Of a stretch of DNA of 22,474 nt, positions 1 to 5,798 are shown one piece after another. This stretch comes from a virus. Made by a program: the position numbers and the translations under genes. The first letter of the stretch is position 1, and each line of letters opens with the position of its first letter. Where the stretch lies: the IMG/VR virus record IMGVR_UViG_3300008110_007268, positions 1 through 22,474 of that record; one strand, 5' to 3'. A model generated the notes under the pieces. The model was not told where the DNA came from. It searched no databases and saw only the letters and a program-made list of their open reading frames with translations.

Positions 1-314
1 CATTCATCAAGAGATGCAGCTTCCCAGATGGGATAGAAGTGCAGACCAATCGCATTAGAAGAAGGAACAACGGCACCAGAGATGATGTTGTTTCCGTACA
101 TCAGAGAACCAGCAACTGGTTCACGGATACCATCAATGTCCACAGGGGGAGCACCGATGAATGCGATAATGAAGCAAGTCGTGGCAGCAAGCAAGCAAGG
201 GATCATCAGAACTCCAAACCAACCAACATAGATACGGTTATCGGTGGAGGTGATCCAATTGCAGAACTGATCCCAAGTATTCGATTGTCGTTTTTGTGAA
301 ATTGTAGCAGTCAT
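1..314 (-). CDS. psbA: Photosystem II D1 protein, N-terminal part (runs off the window)
   Basis: D1 is the photosystem II reaction-centre subunit; cyanophages carry psbA to replace host D1 that is photodamaged during infection. Only the first 104 codons lie here, starting at the ATG at 314-312 (MTATISQKR...). Visible D1 landmarks are the [16 protein letters not shown] stretch that opens transmembrane helix A, the following [16 protein letters not shown] lumenal loop, and [16 protein letters not shown]. The reading frame is intact to the edge. Upstream lie a structured leader (361-433) and a composite promoter (472-505). Identity is certain; whether the rest is intact, or contains an intron as in some phages, cannot be seen. 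Confidence 0.98.
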   Translation of the reverse strand, partial: MTATISQKRQSNTWDQFCNWITSTDNRIYVGWFGVLMIPCLLAATTCFIIAFIGAPPVDIDGIREPVAGSLMYGNNIISGAVVPSSNAIGLHFYPIWEAASLDE

Positions 315-360
315 TGTTTTAAAAAAGTAGTAAGACCATCAGGGACATGGTGGAGTTACT

Positions 361-433
361 ATGCTCCCCGCACCCTCAGCGGGGATATGAGAGACGTATT
401 TACCCTCCCTTAGGTCTCGGTTAACGGGAGCAC
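361..433 (-). promoter_or_regulatory. Structured 5' leader RNA of psbA, candidate wcaG-type cis-regulatory RNA
   Basis: The psbA transcript would carry about 155 nt of untranslated leader with several mutually exclusive pairings. Read on the minus strand: GAGAC (418-414) pairs with GUCUC (395-391). CUCCC (430-426) pairs with GGGAG (409-405) in the loop of that hairpin, making an H-type pseudoknot. CCCCGC (384-379) pairs with GCGGGG (371-366) as a separate hairpin. Alternatively GUGCUCCC (433-426) pairs over 8 bp, one of them G-U, with GGGAGCAU (368-361), which would break both the pseudoknot and the 366-384 hairpin. The wcaG RNA motif is known from cyanophages upstream of light-induced or exopolysaccharide genes, so this is a candidate member. 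I cannot test the match to its covariance model. The pairings are seen; the function is inferred. Confidence 0.55.
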
Positions 434-471
434 AATCTTTAAGAAACTTTACATTCCTTAACTTGTTGATG

Positions 472-505
472 TATTTATAATAACACTGTCAGCAATCCCT
501 GTCAA
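472..505 (-). promoter_or_regulatory. Composite promoter of psbA: sigma70-type -35/-10 with overlapping T4-type late box
   Basis: On the minus strand TTGACA (505-500) is separated by exactly 17 nt from TATTAT (482-477), a near-consensus host sigma70-type promoter. The phage late box TATAAATA occupies 479-472, sharing three bases with the -10. Transcription could therefore start at nearly the same place (about 470) early with host polymerase and late with the gp55-type sigma factor. The porin gene has the same arrangement (8708-8741). Confidence 0.8.
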
Positions 506-531
506 TAGGTCCAATTACCTAAGTGGCACAG

Positions 532-560
532 TATAAATAGAAACCACCTTTTTATAAATA
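532..560 (+). promoter_or_regulatory. Two tandem T4-type late promoters
   Basis: TATAAATA occurs at 532-539 and again at 553-560 on the plus strand, 21 bp apart. Both precede the 37-aa basic protein at 586 and the plus-strand unit behind it. TATAAATA is the -10 element recognised by the T4 gp55 late sigma factor, and cyanomyoviruses use the related NATAAATA. The two boxes may give two start sites or reinforce one strong late unit. Confidence 0.75.
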
Positions 561-585
561 TTTGAGTGTTATTTGGAGCACCGCA

Positions 586-699
586 GTGGCAAAATCTGCA
601 AACAAGGGCAAAAAAGGTTCTGCTGGCGGAAAGCAGTCAAAACAAAATTCTGGCAATGCTACTGCCAAGAAAGCAAAGAACGGTGGTAAGAAGAAGTGA
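586..699 (+). CDS. Very small lysine-rich basic protein, GTG start
   Basis: This is a 37-residue protein beginning MAKSANKGKKG and ending NGGKKK. It has 12 lysines, no acidic residue and no hydrophobic segment, the rest being mostly Gly, Ala, Ser, Asn and Gln. The start is GTG at 586-588, chosen because GGAG lies at 575-578 with a 7-nt gap and two late promoters lie just upstream. Such composition suits an unstructured nucleic-acid-binding or DNA-packaging peptide, but that is inference; I recognise no named family. It is the first gene of the plus-strand late unit. Confidence 0.75.
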   Translation: MAKSANKGKKGSAGGKQSKQNSGNATAKKAKNGGKKK

Positions 700-722
700 T
701 GTAGTCCTGGGGGTTGTAAATA

Positions 723-1259
723 ATGGACTTTCTTTTAGCAGAAGGTATTACAGAAACCAATACAATTGAAGAAAAAAAGGAAGTTCATGAAGAAAAACCT
801 CAACAAACAGAACTTCCAGAAGAAGAGTTAATTGATAAGGTTATTTCAATCCCAATTCCCAACCCGTCCCCGTCATCTTTTGGTCCTCCCATAATGGCAC
901 CTATTCGTGGACTTCCTATGGGAACTATTATTGAGACCATTACAGTTCCTGCATCAGTTCCCACAGCAACTATTGAATCTTCTCATAGAAAAACTCAAAT
1001 AAAAACTGAAATTCCATATATACCTAAGAAAGAAACGAAACAAAAAAACGTGATGACGCAGGGAGAATCCCACGAATTTAAAACAGATTCAAATGGAAAT
1101 ATTGTAATTCGCAGAGAAATTTGCGATGGTGAAATTAATATTGGACCATTTAAAAGTTGTTTAAAAGAATTCACTGGAGTGACAGCAATAGGTTGGCTTG
1201 CTGCTGCAGCAGGGTTGATTGTTTTATGGAAATGGTTAGATCATAAATTTAAAAAATAA
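723..1259 (+). CDS. Unknown protein with acidic/proline-rich N-terminus and C-terminal membrane anchor
   Basis: This 178-aa protein is not one I recognise. The first ~50 residues are rich in Glu, Gln and Pro. Residues ~45-70 are proline-rich (PIPNPSPSSFGPP), and the middle is polar. The last ~28 residues form a hydrophobic helix (AIGWLAAAAGLIVLWKWL) followed by a basic tail (DHKFKK), which would make it a tail-anchored membrane protein with the tail on the positively charged inner side. A G-rich tract at 709-713 precedes the ATG. The next gene starts 2 nt after its stop, so they are probably cotranscribed from the late promoters at 532-560. A virion or host-membrane protein made late is possible. 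Confidence 0.75.
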   Translation: MDFLLAEGITETNTIEEKKEVHEEKPQQTELPEEELIDKVISIPIPNPSPSSFGPPIMAPIRGLPMGTIIETITVPASVPTATIESSHRKTQIKTEIPYIPKKETKQKNVMTQGESHEFKTDSNGNIVIRREICDGEINIGPFKSCLKEFTGVTAIGWLAAAAGLIVLWKWLDHKFKK

Positions 1260-1261
1260 TT

Positions 1262-1681
1262 ATGATAATAGAAACATTAGAAGCAATCGGCATTTTAATT
1301 TCTATCGGTTCTTCAATAAAAGATCTCAAAGATAAATTCTTTAATTCCAAAAGAAGAAAAGAAATTGCAGAATGGACTTATGATCTTGGAAGTATCGTAG
1401 AAGATATAGCAATTCATTTAAATAAAAACGAATATCCCCATCAAACATGTGCCAGAATGGCATATGTTACAGAGATCTTTTCAGAAGTTGTTGGTGATTC
1501 GATTACTTCAAAGGAAGAAGACTTATTGAAGGATCTACTACAATCAGCTATAAATATCGAAAGGACTTTTGGAGAATATAGTTCCCTTGAGGAATTTGAT
1601 AAAACAAGTTATGTTCAAGAATTATATTCAATTTCTGGTTGTATTTTAGGTATTGCTGATTCACTAAAACATAAAAAATGA
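1262..1681 (+). CDS. Hypothetical helical protein
   Basis: This is a 139-aa protein of unknown function. It starts with a mildly hydrophobic stretch (TLEAIGILISIGSSIKDL). The rest reads as charged amphipathic helices with two isolated Cys residues (QTCARM and SGCILG). It sits 2 nt after the membrane-anchored protein and its stop overlaps the next start as ATGA, so it belongs to the same translationally coupled unit. No enzymatic motif is visible. The coding call rests on frame length, spacing and coupling. Confidence 0.7.
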   Translation: MIIETLEAIGILISIGSSIKDLKDKFFNSKRRKEIAEWTYDLGSIVEDIAIHLNKNEYPHQTCARMAYVTEIFSEVVGDSITSKEEDLLKDLLQSAINIERTFGEYSSLEEFDKTSYVQELYSISGCILGIADSLKHKK

Positions 1682-1836
1682 ATGTATTAACTGGTGGAGA
1701 TGTTGTCTGGTCTGTTATTATTCTTCTTTCAGTTGGTTTAGCTGGCACAGCTTGGGTAATCTATAAAGTTCTTATCTGGGATAATGAGGAAACTAATTCT
1801 TCCGATCATAATCATCATTCGTCTTCTGACCAATGA
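1678..1836 (+). CDS. Small single-pass membrane protein with His/Ser-rich tail
   Basis: This ORF encodes 52 residues. Residues ~10-33 form one transmembrane helix (VVWSVIILLSVGLAGTAWV then IYKVLIW), followed by an acidic, His- and Ser-rich tail (NEETNSSDHNHHSSSDQ). It begins in the ATGA overlap with the preceding gene, typical of phage gene coupling. Size and topology resemble small phage membrane proteins such as holins or spanin-like proteins, but nothing proves a lysis role. The His-rich tail could bind metal. Confidence 0.6.
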   Translation: MNVLTGGDVVWSVIILLSVGLAGTAWVIYKVLIWDNEETNSSDHNHHSSSDQ

Positions 1837-1951
1837 TGGATTTTTTAATGAAAACAGAAACGTTAGAAATAAACCACAACCACCAGAAGTTCGTTATTCA
1901 ATTCGTAGAGTTTGGAAAAAAGGAGCAAAGAAATGTACGAGTACAAAGTAA
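1784..1951 (+). CDS. Small basic protein with hydrophobic N-terminus, overlapping its neighbours
   Basis: This is a 55-residue ORF in a different frame from the 52-aa gene it overlaps by 53 nt. The N-terminus looks like a signal peptide or anchor (MRKLILPIIIIIRLLT), followed by a proline-containing and then basic region (KPQPPEVRYSIRRVWKKGAK). The protein-like composition after the overlap argues that it is real. Against it are a poor Shine-Dalgarno (GGGATA just before the ATG) and a competing 42-codon ORF in the third frame (1833-1961). It also overlaps the start of the nuclease gene. No function is recognised. Confidence 0.4.
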   Translation: MRKLILPIIIIIRLLTNDGFFNENRNVRNKPQPPEVRYSIRRVWKKGAKKCTSTK

Positions 1952-2289
1952 AGAATATTAAAAGAGTTATTGACGGTGATACTGTAGAACTTGAAGTTGA
2001 TTTAGGATTTCATTTAACTCTTTGCGATAAAGTTCGTTTGGCGGGGGTTGATACTCCAGAAACAAGAACTACAAATCCAGAAGAAAAAGAAAGAGGTCTC
2101 AAATCCAAAGCATGGATGCAAGACCGTTTAAGTAATATTGAAGGTAAAGAGTTAATCGTAAAATTCGTAAAAGAAGAAAAATACGGAAGATTATTGGGTT
2201 GGTTGTATTTTGTTGGAGAACCCAATACTCTTAACGAACAATTAATTAATGAAGGATTAGCAGAACCTTATATGACAGATCAACTTTGA
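1933..2289 (+). CDS. Staphylococcal-nuclease-like (thermonuclease) protein
   Basis: This is a 118-aa single-domain SNase, a Ca2+-dependent phosphodiesterase that cuts DNA or RNA. The DGDT motif (residues 14-17) and VRLAGVDTPE (34-43) hold the expected Arg35, Asp40, Thr41 and Glu43, and Arg86 in EKYGRLLGW matches the second catalytic arginine. No signal peptide is visible, so it acts in the cytoplasm, plausibly in host DNA breakdown or DNA processing. The ATG at 1933 is preferred over an in-frame TTG at 1912 because GGAG at 1922-1925 sits 7 nt before it. Its stop overlaps the stop of the convergent minus-strand gene by 10 bp. Family assignment is secure; the biological target is unknown. Confidence 0.9.
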   Translation: MYEYKVKNIKRVIDGDTVELEVDLGFHLTLCDKVRLAGVDTPETRTTNPEEKERGLKSKAWMQDRLSNIEGKELIVKFVKEEKYGRLLGWLYFVGEPNTLNEQLINEGLAEPYMTDQL

Positions 2290-3527
2290 TCGAAATAAGG
2301 AGATTCTTCATAAGAAATCTCAGGAATTTCTGGCATATGTGAACTGAAGTCATCTATTACATCATAAGAATTATCAATGTATTGATCTTCATAAATTTCA
2401 TTTTCAACAATGTCTTGATAGAAATTATGACCCGGATGTTCTTCTACAAATCGATCAATAACGTCTGCAATTGAATTTCCATCATTTTCAGCGTTGTTAT
2501 GAGGTCCAGAATTACCTGGAGGATCTTGATCTCCGTTCCCCCATCCATTATTTCCTCCTTTACCTCCTCCATTATTAGGAGGATTTTCAGAATTATTATC
2601 TTGTCCTCCGTCATTTTTTGAATCGCCTGGAGGTTGGTTTGGTTCGGGATCTTGTCCATCTTGGTGATTACCTTTGCCTGGATTGTCTGATGCTCCAGTT
2701 TCTCCATCCCAAGGTGAGTTTCCAACTTCTTTATCATTGCCAGGATTACCTCTGCCTGGATCCTCAGGGTCTTCGGGATCTTCGGGATCTTCGGGATCCT
2801 CAGGGTCTTCGGGATCTTCGGGATCCTCAGGGTCTTCTGGATCTTCTGGATCTTCTGGATCTTCAGGTTCCTCAGGATCTTCTGGATCTTCTGGATCTTC
2901 TGGATCTTCAGGTTCCTCAGGATCTTCTGGATCTTCAGGTGGTGGAGGTGGTGGTGGATCTTCTGGATCTTCAGGTTCCTCTGGATCTTCAGGTTCCTCT
3001 GGATCTTCGGGATCTTCTGGATCTTCAGGTTCCTCTGGATCCTCAGGAGGATCAACAGGTGGAACAGGGGGGTCCACGGGAGGATCAACTGGTGGAGTAG
3101 GGGGGTCTACAGGCGGTTCTTGTTCTGGTAAATTATCAGCAACAACGCTGTCGTCAACAACATCCCCACCCCCAGGAGGTACAATATCAAGATTAAAAGA
3201 GATGTCATTTGTTTTAACTGGAGTAATGTCTATTCCATAAGCTTTAAATGCTTCTGCTGGAGTAATATTTCTTAGAACTACATTATCCCCAGAAGATCCA
3301 TAGGATTCTAATGCAGGATTAGAAAGATCTGTATCTGTCGTAACTTCAACTGCACCAACATTACTTGATGGCGCAGTTTCTACTGGAGTGTTATCTACTC
3401 CCTCACCTACTGGTGTATATCCACCAGGAAAACGAGCAGCAGCAGTAGGATCATGTGGTATTTGATCCTGAGATTGCTGACTCGTCTTGAGTGTTTCTTC
3501 ACCTTGTAATGCTAATTGCTCTTCCAT
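2280..3527 (-). CDS. Acidic Pro/Glu/Asp-repeat protein, probably a virion or surface protein
   Basis: The 415-aa protein has three parts. Residues ~1-140 are an ordinary-looking polar region. Residues ~140-258 are a repetitive linker, first VDPPV/PPT units and then tandem PED/PEE triplets interrupted by a seven-proline run. It continues as a Gly/Asn/Asp-rich stretch (~259-350) and ends in an acidic, Tyr-rich tail (~351-415). Such an extended, strongly negative segment would be disordered and could space a surface domain away from the particle. No catalytic motif or signal peptide is seen. The ATG at 3527 lacks a strong Shine-Dalgarno but has a late-type AATAAATA 20 nt upstream. The frame was chosen because only it stays open well beyond the repeat on both sides. 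Confidence 0.75.
   Translation of the reverse strand: MEEQLALQGEETLKTSQQSQDQIPHDPTAAARFPGGYTPVGEGVDNTPVETAPSSNVGAVEVTTDTDLSNPALESYGSSGDNVVLRNITPAEAFKAYGIDITPVKTNDISFNLDIVPPGGGDVVDDSVVADNLPEQEPPVDPPTPPVDPPVDPPVPPVDPPEDPEEPEDPEDPEDPEEPEDPEEPEDPEDPPPPPPPEDPEDPEEPEDPEDPEDPEDPEEPEDPEDPEDPEDPEDPEDPEDPEDPEDPEDPEDPEDPGRGNPGNDKEVGNSPWDGETGASDNPGKGNHQDGQDPEPNQPPGDSKNDGGQDNNSENPPNNGGGKGGNNGWGNGDQDPPGNSGPHNNAENDGNSIADVIDRFVEEHPGHNFYQDIVENEIYEDQYIDNSYDVIDDFSSHMPEIPEISYEESPYFDQS
2758..3058 (-). repeat. Degenerate 9-bp tandem repeat (GATCTTCTG-type units) coding for PED/PEE triplets
   Basis: About 300 bp consist of 9-bp units such as ggatcttct, ggatcttcg, ggttcctca and ggatcctca. They are broken once near 2937-2955 by a ggtggaggtggtggtgg run (the seven-proline stretch on the minus strand). 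Because the unit is a multiple of three and lacks stops in several frames, long spurious ORFs rich in Ser-Gly or Leu-Asp appear on the other strand. Synonymous third-base variation between units shows selection on the Pro/Glu/Asp reading on the minus strand. Such tracts change length by slippage. Confidence 0.9.
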
Positions 3528-3546
3528 GGTTTTTTGTTTTGTTTAG

Positions 3547-4179
3547 TTATTTATTTTTCATTCCCATTTCCCAGAGGTATCCCTCTGCTTTTCTACGTTT
3601 TGCCAGTCCAGGTTCCACTGATGTACCTGGATTTCTGTACATATAAAGTACTTCTGGAACTTTATGCCATTGTTTATTTTTCAAAACAAATGAAATGGTT
3701 GCGAAGTTTTTATTCCCGTAGAAGTTAGGTCCCATATTATAACAAAAGGAAAGAAGTGCTCCTCTTTGATTATCAGTCATTTCATTCCAAAATGGAATCT
3801 TTTGCAATGCTGGAAGATATTCTTTTTTTAAAGTTTTAGCAAGAAGTTCATCTGCTTCTTGCTGCGTAATTCTATCTCCAATTCTGAAGGAAGTTCCATT
3901 CAATCTCTTCGTAGAACCCCACCCAATTGTGATAGGCAATCCACCAGAAAGAGGATCGTAATATGCCTTTAATTCACATCCTTCAAACTGCTTTATCAAA
4001 TCAACACCAGATTTTGGAATATCTACGAGATAATTTACCTTTGGACCATCCCTATAAATTCTTGCAAATTCATCCAAAATTTCTTTATGAACTGACTTCT
4101 GCAAAAAATCCCATGCTTTCTTTTGATGTGGAAAACCTTTAAAGTTTTCTGCCGCATCTTCAAACTTTATGCTTTCCAT
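3547..4179 (-). CDS. GH24 (T4-type) lysozyme with N-terminal accessory module
   Basis: This 210-aa peptidoglycan muramidase has a GH24 domain from about residue 55. The expected Glu-Asp-Thr triad is visible: Glu66 in IKQFEGCELKAYYD, Asp75, and Thr84 in LPITIGWGST. The downstream fold elements DNQRGALLSFCYNMG and GLAKRRKAEGYLW are also typical of the family. The first ~50 residues (HQKKAWDFLQ... DEFARIYR) form a helical module resembling the N-terminus of the adjacent peptidase. No signal peptide is present, so export would need a holin, or the protein is carried on the virion. The start overlaps the peptidase gene by 13 bp, so the two are translated together from the late promoter at 4870. 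Confidence 0.93.
   Translation of the reverse strand: MESIKFEDAAENFKGFPHQKKAWDFLQKSVHKEILDEFARIYRDGPKVNYLVDIPKSGVDLIKQFEGCELKAYYDPLSGGLPITIGWGSTKRLNGTSFRIGDRITQQEADELLAKTLKKEYLPALQKIPFWNEMTDNQRGALLSFCYNMGPNFYGNKNFATISFVLKNKQWHKVPEVLYMYRNPGTSVEPGLAKRRKAEGYLWEMGMKNK
3548..3555 (-). promoter_or_regulatory. Possible late promoter (AATAAATA)
   Basis: AATAAATA on the minus strand fits the cyanophage NATAAATA late motif and lies 20 nt upstream of the ATG of the acidic repeat protein, overlapping the lysozyme stop codon. It is a single short match in AT-rich DNA. Confidence 0.4.
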
Positions 4180-4844
4180 ACTCTACCCCATCCCGCATTC
4201 GGACCATCACATAACCAACGATACTTCAAATCGTTTACTTTGTAAATAGCACCCCTACCATTTGTCACGGGACCAGTATATCTGTCATTCCAAGATCCAT
4301 AAGGATCGTTTACAACATAATCGCCTGTAGGGGTTTTTCCAATTACAACGACCATGTGCCCACCAGTAGGATATGACAATGATCCCCTATGCTTAACGCC
4401 AATTACAACTGGTCTTTGTTCTGCCAATTCTCGATCCAAATCTGCAAATCCCAAATTATTTTTAAATTCGGAATTAAGTCCAAATGATTGAAGTGCTCTT
4501 GTTTGAGCAGTATGGTCTGTAGTATCTCCAAAAGAAAATACCTTTCTTAAATATTTGTCGTCACCAGTTGCACCCCTAAGAGTTCCTGGTTTGAAATATT
4601 CCAAAAACATTGCACAACATGATGAATTACAAGTCCTATTTGGATCTCTGAAATTATCTGTTTGGGGAAACCAGGGGACAGTTAATATTGCTTTCTTTGG
4701 TTTGGATCTAAAAATTCTAACCCAATTTGCCTGATCATCCAAAAACTCTGCGGGCAACTTTGCCTCTAACTCATCAATCGCAGCCTTATGTTTTGGATTC
4801 TCTTCATCATAATGCACGAAAAAATCATGCAGATCTATTTTCAT
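4167..4844 (-). CDS. C39-like (papain-fold) cysteine peptidase
   Basis: The 225-aa protein has an N-terminal helical module (residues ~5-50) and then a papain-like C39-type domain. The expected catalytic residues are Cys72 (TCNSSCCAMFLEYF), His163 (GGHMVVVIG) and Asp180 (VVNDPYGSW). Domains of this type cut peptide bonds, often in cell-wall peptides or at Gly-Gly sites. Coupling to a lysozyme suggests that one enzyme cuts the glycan and the other the peptide part of host peptidoglycan. A maturation protease role is the alternative. No signal peptide is seen. The ATG at 4844 lies 26 nt downstream of a late promoter, indicating late expression. Confidence 0.85.
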   Translation of the reverse strand: MKIDLHDFFVHYDEENPKHKAAIDELEAKLPAEFLDDQANWVRIFRSKPKKAILTVPWFPQTDNFRDPNRTCNSSCCAMFLEYFKPGTLRGATGDDKYLRKVFSFGDTTDHTAQTRALQSFGLNSEFKNNLGFADLDRELAEQRPVVIGVKHRGSLSYPTGGHMVVVIGKTPTGDYVVNDPYGSWNDRYTGPVTNGRGAIYKVNDLKYRWLCDGPNAGWGRVWKA

Positions 4845-4869
4845 TTTTTATATCTCAATGACCTACCCA

Positions 4870-4877
4870 TATTTATA
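4870..4877 (-). promoter_or_regulatory. T4-type late promoter for the peptidase-lysozyme pair
   Basis: TATAAATA on the minus strand lies 26 nt upstream of the peptidase ATG, directly abutting the T-tract of the terminator that ends the peroxiredoxin transcript. This is the normal spacing for a phage late promoter. Confidence 0.75.
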
Positions 4878-4901
4878 AAAAAAGGAGGGAATAAACCCTC
4901 C
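4877..4901 (-). terminator. Intrinsic terminator downstream of the peroxiredoxin gene
   Basis: A perfect 6-bp stem GGAGGG (4884-4889) / CCCTCC (4896-4901) with a 6-nt AATAAA loop is followed on the minus strand by seven T (4883-4877). It ends the hli-peroxiredoxin transcript 14 bp after the peroxiredoxin stop and insulates it from the late unit beyond. Confidence 0.88.
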
Positions 4902-4914
4902 ATTGTTTCATATT

Positions 4915-5427
4915 TCAAACAGAAACGGTTTGCCTCGACTTCACATATTCAAGAAGTTTAGCTGGAGTCGTTTCTTCATAAGGATCTTCTTGACAGTTAT
5001 CAGATTTCCCCGATTCAACAAAGGATTTTTCAACATACATGTCATCAACAACCAATGCATATCTCCACGATCTTTCACCAAATCCAAGATTATTTTTAGA
5101 GACTAACATATTCATAGAGTCAGTAAAATCTCCATTGCCATCAGGAATCATCTTAACATTTTGAATTCCCAATTCCTTTGCCCATGCATTCATGACAAAA
5201 GCATCATTTACAGATACGCAAAAAATATCATCAATTCCCTGATTTTTAAATTCATTAAACAGATCATCAAATCCAGGAAGTTGGTAATTTGTACAAGTGG
5301 GAGTAAATGCCCCAGGAAGACTGAAAATGATTGCTCTTTTTCCGGCAAATAAATCGGAAGTTGTTTTTGTTACAAATTCCCCATCTTCTCTCAAAATAAA
5401 CTCAATTTCAACTAATTCATTTCTCAT
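4915..5427 (-). CDS. Peroxiredoxin, Prx5 type
   Basis: This 170-aa thiol peroxidase reduces hydrogen peroxide and organic peroxides. The peroxidatic Cys45 sits in the Prx5 signature LPGAFTPTCTNYQLPGF, and FCVSVNDAFVMNAWAKE and LGFGERSWRYALVVDD are further family blocks. Cys70 and Cys145 are possible resolving residues. The protein is cytoplasmic (no signal peptide) and has full family length. The ATG at 5427 is preceded by a near-perfect Shine-Dalgarno, AGGAGGT (5442-5436). It ends the operon begun by the hli genes, which fits protection of photosynthesis from photo-oxidative damage during infection. It is followed by a strong terminator. Confidence 0.95.
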   Translation of the reverse strand: MRNELVEIEFILREDGEFVTKTTSDLFAGKRAIIFSLPGAFTPTCTNYQLPGFDDLFNEFKNQGIDDIFCVSVNDAFVMNAWAKELGIQNVKMIPDGNGDFTDSMNMLVSKNNLGFGERSWRYALVVDDMYVEKSFVESGKSDNCQEDPYEETTPAKLLEYVKSRQTVSV

Positions 5428-5481
5428 TTTTTTAACCTCCTTAATAATTCCAAGATACTTTAGTCATATTTCAACTGATAA

Positions 5482-5601
5482 TCACCAAACGCCAGGGATG
5501 ATCTGACCAGTGGTGAGATATGTGCCTACAGCAACGACGAAACCGAGCATTGCCAGACGAGCATTGAGGATCTCTGCCTCAGGGGTAAATCCGAATTTCA
5601 T
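5482..5601 (-). CDS. hli: High-light-inducible protein, 39 aa (Hli/Scp)
   Basis: This single-helix chlorophyll-binding protein of the Hli family sits in thylakoids and protects photosystems. It begins MKFGFTPEAEILNARLAM. The signature ExxNxRxAMxGF (EILNARLAMLGF) provides the Glu and Asn chlorophyll ligands, followed by the hydrophobic rest of the helix and a short GQIIPGVW tail. It is complete at 39 residues, short even for the family but typical of phage hli. AGGAG sits just upstream, inside the end of the preceding gene, which it overlaps by 4 nt. It lies between the 66-aa protein and peroxiredoxin. Confidence 0.95.
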   Translation of the reverse strand: MKFGFTPEAEILNARLAMLGFVVAVGTYLTTGQIIPGVW

Positions 5602-5798
5602 TTTGTTTCTCCTCTTTTAGTAGTGTTTTGAATAACAATAAATTTGTCTTTCTTTAAGGTGCCTGCGATACAAACTTTAAGTTCATCATCGCTAGACCAA
5701 TCGCATTCGTCTTGAAGTTGTTGAAGGGCAATCGTAAGGTCTACTAACCAATTGCTTTTAGACATTACATTTTCTTCTGGTTCAAGATTTCCAATCAT
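5598..5798 (-). CDS. Small hypothetical protein in the hli operon
   Basis: This 66-aa polar, mostly helical protein (WLVDLTIALQQLQDECDWSSDDELKVCIAGTLKK) has no recognised motif, two Cys and no membrane segment. The ATG at 5798 is chosen because it overlaps the stop of the upstream 28-codon gene as TGATG; an internal Met start at 5765 (MSKSNW) is the alternative. Its last codons contain the ribosome-binding site of the following hli, so the two are coupled. Its place among hli and peroxiredoxin genes suggests a role in photosynthesis or redox stress, by context only. Confidence 0.7.
   Translation of the reverse strand: MIGNLEPEENVMSKSNWLVDLTIALQQLQDECDWSSDDELKVCIAGTLKKDKFIVIQNTTKRGETK

Noticed and set aside
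39-299. 86-codon plus-strand ORF over psbA
   Set aside because: It is antisense to a certain psbA frame and shows no protein-like features. Antisense RNA to psbA is known in cyanophages, but no promoter for it is visible here.
1549-1556. TATAAATA inside the 139-aa gene on the plus strand
   Set aside because: It lies within coding sequence about 120 nt before the next start; likely chance in AT-rich DNA.
1833-1961. 42-codon ORF beginning MMDFLMKTETLE
   Set aside because: It is ATGA-coupled to the upstream gene, but it competes with the more protein-like 55-aa frame and overlaps the nuclease ribosome-binding site and start. Not strong enough to list as a gene.
2758-3058. Could the repeats be a CRISPR array?
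   Set aside because: Units are 9 bp, directly adjacent, without unique spacers, and encode protein.
2444-3240. Long ORFs in other frames across the 9-bp repeats (SGSSGS-, LDLLDL- and LKIQKI-type proteins)
   Set aside because: They exist only because the repeat unit lacks stops; they end close to the repeat borders, while the 415-aa frame extends well beyond on both sides.
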